From Paenibacillus sp. USDA918EY (GTDB lineage: Bacteria; Bacillota; Bacilli; Paenibacillales; Paenibacillaceae): a stretch of 64,000 nucleotides of DNA. The stretch spans positions 186,001-250,000 of the forward strand of contig NZ_WTWY01000002.1 in NCBI RefSeq assembly GCF_009870825.1, read 5' to 3'. The notes below the pieces were generated by a model. That model had not been told where the DNA came from and made no database searches. It saw only the letters and a program-made list of their open reading frames with translations. Below are positions 61,224 through 64,000 of the stretch, piece after piece (the first letter of the stretch is position 1; each line of letters begins with the position of its first letter). The translations under genes were made by a program, and so were the position numbers.

Positions 61224-61238
61224 TTGTAACCGTTTACT
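61224..61238. promoter_or_regulatory. CcpA cre site at the binding-protein promoter
   Basis: TTGTAACCGTTTACT fits the Bacillus cre consensus WTGNAANCGNWNNCW at every position. It lies a few bases downstream of the -10 on the minus strand, over the expected start site, a position for glucose repression. Confidence 0.75.
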
Positions 61239-61243
61239 TCTCC

Positions 61244-61249
61244 ATTATA
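61244..61249 (-). promoter_or_regulatory. -10 element of an internal promoter before the binding-protein gene
   Basis: TATAAT on the minus strand, about 80 bases upstream of the start codon. No good -35 is seen 16-18 bases away, so an activator may be needed. Confidence 0.5.
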
Positions 61250-61337
61250 GAGTCGGGCAAAACCGATGAGCACTTACGATATTGACGAAACAGGGGGAAC
61301 GGATTGACCTGTCCGGTTCGCCCCGTTCCAGCCCGCA

Positions 61338-62174
61338 TCAGCCTTTGACCGCGCCCTGCGTAATGCCTTCGACGATATATTTTTGCATCGCCAGGAAAAA
61401 TACGATGACCGGCAAGATGCCGAGCACGAGCGCCGGCAGCGCCAGATCCCACTGCTTCGTGAACTGGCCGAAAAACGCAAACGTGGCGATCGGTATCGTC
61501 CGCAGGTCCGCGCTTTGCAGCACCAGGGACGGAAGCAGATAGTCGTTCCAGATCCACAGCGTATTTAAAATGATAACCGTAACGAACATCGGTTTCAAAA
61601 GCGGAAGCACGATCCGGAAAAAAGTGCCGTAAGTATTGGTCCCATCCACCCGCGCGGCCTCCTCGATTTCCAGCGGTATCGATTTGACGAACCCGTGGAA
61701 CAGGAATACGCTAAGCGGCACGCCGAAACCCAGGTAGCTCACGATCAATCCCGGTATGCTGTTCATCAAGCTAAGCGAGCTCATCACTTTCACGAGCGGA
61801 ATCATGATCGACTGGAACGGGATGACCATCGCCGCGACGAAAACGGCGAACAAAAACCGGTTGAAACGGCTGTTGTGGCGAACCATCCGGTACGCCGCCA
61901 TCGCGCTGAACAACGCGAGCAGCGCGTTGCTGAATACGGTGACGATCAGCGAGTTTTTGAAGGCCGACGGAAAATTCGTCATGTCCCACGCCTTGCTGTA
62001 GTTGTGCCATTCGAAGCTTTTCGGCCAGCTGGCGGCATTGGTCAGCAGATCGCCGAACGTTTTGACCGAGTTCACGAACAGGAAGTAGAACGGAATCAGA
62101 AAGAGCAGCGCGATGACAACCATGACGATTTCGGTCGCGAGCGTCCCGAAGCGGTATTTTTTGGATACTTCCAT
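61338..62174 (-). CDS. Carbohydrate ABC transporter permease (MalG type)
   Basis: A 278-residue permease with six membrane helices and the EAA loop EIEEAARVDGTNTYGTFFRI, which docks the shared ATPase. The N-terminal helix is IVMVVIALLFLIPFYFLFVN, as in MalG/LacG. The ATG start (62174) overlaps the stop of the upstream permease (TGATG); a GTG one codon earlier is also possible. AGGAGG lies 9 bases upstream. No ATPase gene is nearby, so a shared MsmX-like ATPase is expected elsewhere. Confidence 0.93.
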   Translation of the reverse strand: MEVSKKYRFGTLATEIVMVVIALLFLIPFYFLFVNSVKTFGDLLTNAASWPKSFEWHNYSKAWDMTNFPSAFKNSLIVTVFSNALLALFSAMAAYRMVRHNSRFNRFLFAVFVAAMVIPFQSIMIPLVKVMSSLSLMNSIPGLIVSYLGFGVPLSVFLFHGFVKSIPLEIEEAARVDGTNTYGTFFRIVLPLLKPMFVTVIILNTLWIWNDYLLPSLVLQSADLRTIPIATFAFFGQFTKQWDLALPALVLGILPVIVFFLAMQKYIVEGITQGAVKG

Positions 62175-63055
62175 CACGATTCAACCTCCTTCGATTTCGT
62201 CAATTTCACCTGCAAACTCGTAATGACCGCCACGACAACGAAGAAAATGATCGCTTTGGCGGTGCCCAGCCCGTAACGGTTGTTCTGGAACGCCTCGTTG
62301 TAAATGTTCAGCGCCACCGATTCGGTCGAGCGGAACGGCCCGCCTTTCGTGAGGGACAGGTTCAAGTCGAACATTTTGAACGACCAGGAGATCGCCAGGA
62401 ACAAACAAACGGTAACGGCCGGCATGACAAGCGGCATAATGACCGTTTTCAAAATTTGCAGCCTGCTCGCCCCGTCGATTTCAGCCGCTTCGATAATGTC
62501 CTTCGGAATGTTGTTGATCGACGAAATGTAGATGACCATCAAATAACCCGCGGTTTGCCAAACGAACACGATCACGATGCCCCAAAACGCGGTCGTCGCG
62601 TCGCCGAGCCAAGGCAGGTTGAAGAAATGCCAGCCGGTGGCATCGCCCACCGCGGAAAACCCTTTGACGAAAATGAACTGCCAAATAAATCCGAGCAGCA
62701 GGCCGCCGATCACGTTCGGCATAAAAAAGACGGTGCGCAGCACGTTGCGCGTCTTTAGCGGCTTCGTCAGGAAATACGCCAGGAAAAATCCGAGCAAATT
62801 AGTTAAAATAATGCCGATGACCGTAAAACGGACCGTAAACCAGAAAGCCTTCCCAAAATCGGGATCTTTCGTTAATATTTGTTTGAAATTGTCGATGCCG
62901 ACCCAAGCGACCTCGCCGGATACCCCATTCCAGCTCGTAAAGGAATAATAGAGGCCCAGCAGGAACGGAATCACAATAATGACGGTAAAAAAGAGCGTGG
63001 ATGGCCCCACGAACACCAGCTGCTGAAACAGCCCGGACGTTTTTTTGCGATTCAT
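62174..63055 (-). CDS. Carbohydrate ABC transporter permease (MalF type)
   Basis: A 293-residue permease with six helices. Landmarks are LFFTVIIVIPFLLGLYYSFT (TM1), FFMPNVIGGLLLGFIWQFIF and the EAA loop DIIEAAEIDGASRLQILKTV, followed by FKMFDLNLSLTKGGPFRSTE. It forms the channel with the MalG-type partner. AAAGGGGAG precedes ATG 63055. It is the first gene of the transporter operon and is divergent from the sensor kinase gene. Confidence 0.93.
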   Translation of the reverse strand: MNRKKTSGLFQQLVFVGPSTLFFTVIIVIPFLLGLYYSFTSWNGVSGEVAWVGIDNFKQILTKDPDFGKAFWFTVRFTVIGIILTNLLGFFLAYFLTKPLKTRNVLRTVFFMPNVIGGLLLGFIWQFIFVKGFSAVGDATGWHFFNLPWLGDATTAFWGIVIVFVWQTAGYLMVIYISSINNIPKDIIEAAEIDGASRLQILKTVIMPLVMPAVTVCLFLAISWSFKMFDLNLSLTKGGPFRSTESVALNIYNEAFQNNRYGLGTAKAIIFFVVVAVITSLQVKLTKSKEVES

Positions 63056-63107
63056 CCCGATTCTCCCCTTTTCGAAGTACTCTAACTATCTGTAGGTCAA
63101 GTATGAA

Positions 63108-63122
63108 GGAATGCGTTTACAA
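63108..63122. promoter_or_regulatory. Second cre-like site in the permease/kinase intergenic region
   Basis: On the minus strand TTGTAAACGCATTCC matches the cre consensus except for the last base. It lies upstream of a TTGACC (63100-63095) that may be the -35 of the permease operon, for which no good -10 was found. Confidence 0.5.
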
Positions 63123-63164
63123 AAAACACGGAGGATCGTGAACCGTTAGGGGGAAAATATTGAT

Positions 63165-64000
63165 ATGCCGAAAACAGGCCATTACGTCAAAGAAGGGGAT
63201 AAACCGATCAAGTTCCGCAGCATCCGCTCGCGGCTGATCCAGTTCATGCTTCTGGCCACGACGATCCCGCTCCTGCTGTCCATCAGCATCACGTACATCC
63301 ATACGAAGGAGACCATCAAGGAGCAAGCGCTGGAAGAAAACCGGCATTTGATTTTCCAGGGAAAAACGAATGTAAGCAATTATTTGGACAATATCAACAA
63401 AGCATCGCTCGTGGTGTACAACGACGCCAATTTTTTGCGGAACCTGCGCAAAATCCCGGATGATTACCGGGCCGTCGCCGAGGTGTTTACGCTGCTGCAA
63501 AACATTCAAAACACGGTCGGCGGCATCGAGCGGATCTACCTGCATGCTTCGCAATCCAACCAGTCGACGCTCGTGACGCCGGCCACGTTTCCGAAAAGGG
63601 AGTTTCGTCCCGTGCCTTATGTCAGCACCGTGCCTTACGAAAAATTCACGACCGCGATCGAGCCGACCCATAACAGCCATGACTATGGGTTTCCCCCGTC
63701 GCCGACCTCGTATACGAAACGCAAGGTGTTTACCTTCCACCGGACCATCACCAACATCCCTTCGGAAAAGGTGCTGGGCGTGCTGGCCATCGACGTCAGG
63801 CTCGATTCGGTTGCGGCCATTTGCGAGCAGCTGTTTAATAAAAAGAACGAGCAGCTTGTCATCGTCGACCGGGACGGAAACGTCATATATTCGGGCAGGG
63901 ACGAACAGATCGGCCAAAAGCTGCAGGATCAAGCCGTGCTTGACCATATCCGCCAAAACGACAGCGGCTACTTTGAAATGAACGGCGCGATGCACGTATA
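63165..64000 (+). CDS. Sensor histidine kinase, YesM-like, N-terminal part (cut by window edge)
   Basis: The frame is open from ATG 63165 to the edge (278 codons, no stop). A cytoplasmic start is followed by TM1 (QFMLLATTIPLLLSISITYI, about residues 26-45). An extracytoplasmic dCache-like sensor domain follows, with EQALEENRHLIFQGKTNVSN, EKVLGVLAIDVRLDSVAAIC and VDRDGNVIYSGRDEQIG. This is the usual N-half of YesM-type kinases, which pair with an AraC-type YesN regulator to control sugar transporters. The kinase core is outside the window. It is divergent from the transporter operon. Confidence 0.85.
   Translation, partial: MPKTGHYVKEGDKPIKFRSIRSRLIQFMLLATTIPLLLSISITYIHTKETIKEQALEENRHLIFQGKTNVSNYLDNINKASLVVYNDANFLRNLRKIPDDYRAVAEVFTLLQNIQNTVGGIERIYLHASQSNQSTLVTPATFPKREFRPVPYVSTVPYEKFTTAIEPTHNSHDYGFPPSPTSYTKRKVFTFHRTITNIPSEKVLGVLAIDVRLDSVAAICEQLFNKKNEQLVIVDRDGNVIYSGRDEQIGQKLQDQAVLDHIRQNDSGYFEMNGAMHV

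Noticed and set aside
63117..63995. 292-codon minus-strand open frame at the right edge
   Set aside because: Mirror of the YesM-like sensor kinase, whose membrane helix and sensor domain are recognisable on the plus strand.
1..64000. tRNA, rRNA, CRISPR arrays, prophage structural genes
   Set aside because: None could be recognised on reading; only the guanine riboswitch was found as a structured RNA. A tRNAscan or Rfam search would settle this.

Overview
The window looks like a chromosomal segment of an aerobic, Gram-positive, Paenibacillus-like bacterium (Paenibacillaceae). The reasons are Bacillus-type gene sets (bsdBC, ctaCDEFG, xpt-pbuX under a guanine riboswitch, ywqAB, relP/ywaC), strong GGAGG ribosome binding sites with frequent TTG/GTG starts, copper-amine-oxidase-type stalk domains, and a YesM-like kinase divergent from a carbohydrate ABC transporter. 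The genus is inferred from gene content; no rRNA or tRNA is present to confirm it.

Layout. (1) 1-6474, minus strand: a two-gene surface locus. A 1294-residue secreted protein made of about eleven ~93-residue repeats is followed by the N-terminal 836 residues of an RHS/YD-repeat protein that runs off the left edge. (2) 6.9-25.1 kb: an accessory-looking stretch of small regulator plus enzyme modules. These are HxlR with a PRISE-like reductase, LysR with UbiD/UbiX (bsdCB), a NarL-type two-component system with a CPBP protease, AraC with an epoxide hydrolase, an XRE/MmyB-type regulator with SDRs, and TetR with an SDR. Fragments of an IS3-family and an IS110-family transposase lie within it. (3) 25.5-31.2 kb: a TraB/GumN protein, then a GntR-controlled ABC transporter cluster (two permeases, two ATPases) with a perfect palindromic operator over its promoter. 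(4) 31.3-39.1 kb: a DUF4850-like protein, the caa3 cytochrome c oxidase operon ctaCDEFG with a DUF420 gene, and methionine aminopeptidase. (5) 39.2-53 kb: housekeeping genes: serine hydrolase, lipid kinase, the xpt-pbuX purine salvage operon with its riboswitch, mscL with a zinc ribbon, Nudix, TrmB, zinc-ribbon protein, UvrD-like helicase, small alarmone synthetase RelP, and a D,D-carboxypeptidase lipoprotein. (6) 53.1-57.0 kb: ywqB-ywqA (SWIM protein plus SNF2 helicase). (7) 57.2-64 kb: an alpha-glucoside locus with GH31 glucosidase, binding protein, two permeases, cre-like sites and a divergent sensor kinase cut by the right edge.

How the parts work together. Region 7 is a carbohydrate uptake and hydrolysis unit, probably under carbon catabolite control and a sensor kinase. 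Region 4 gives aerobic respiration. Region 2 looks like a collection of inducible detoxification or aromatic-compound functions. Region 1 is the most unusual part: a long modular extracellular protein, not matched here to a known family, paired with an RHS protein.
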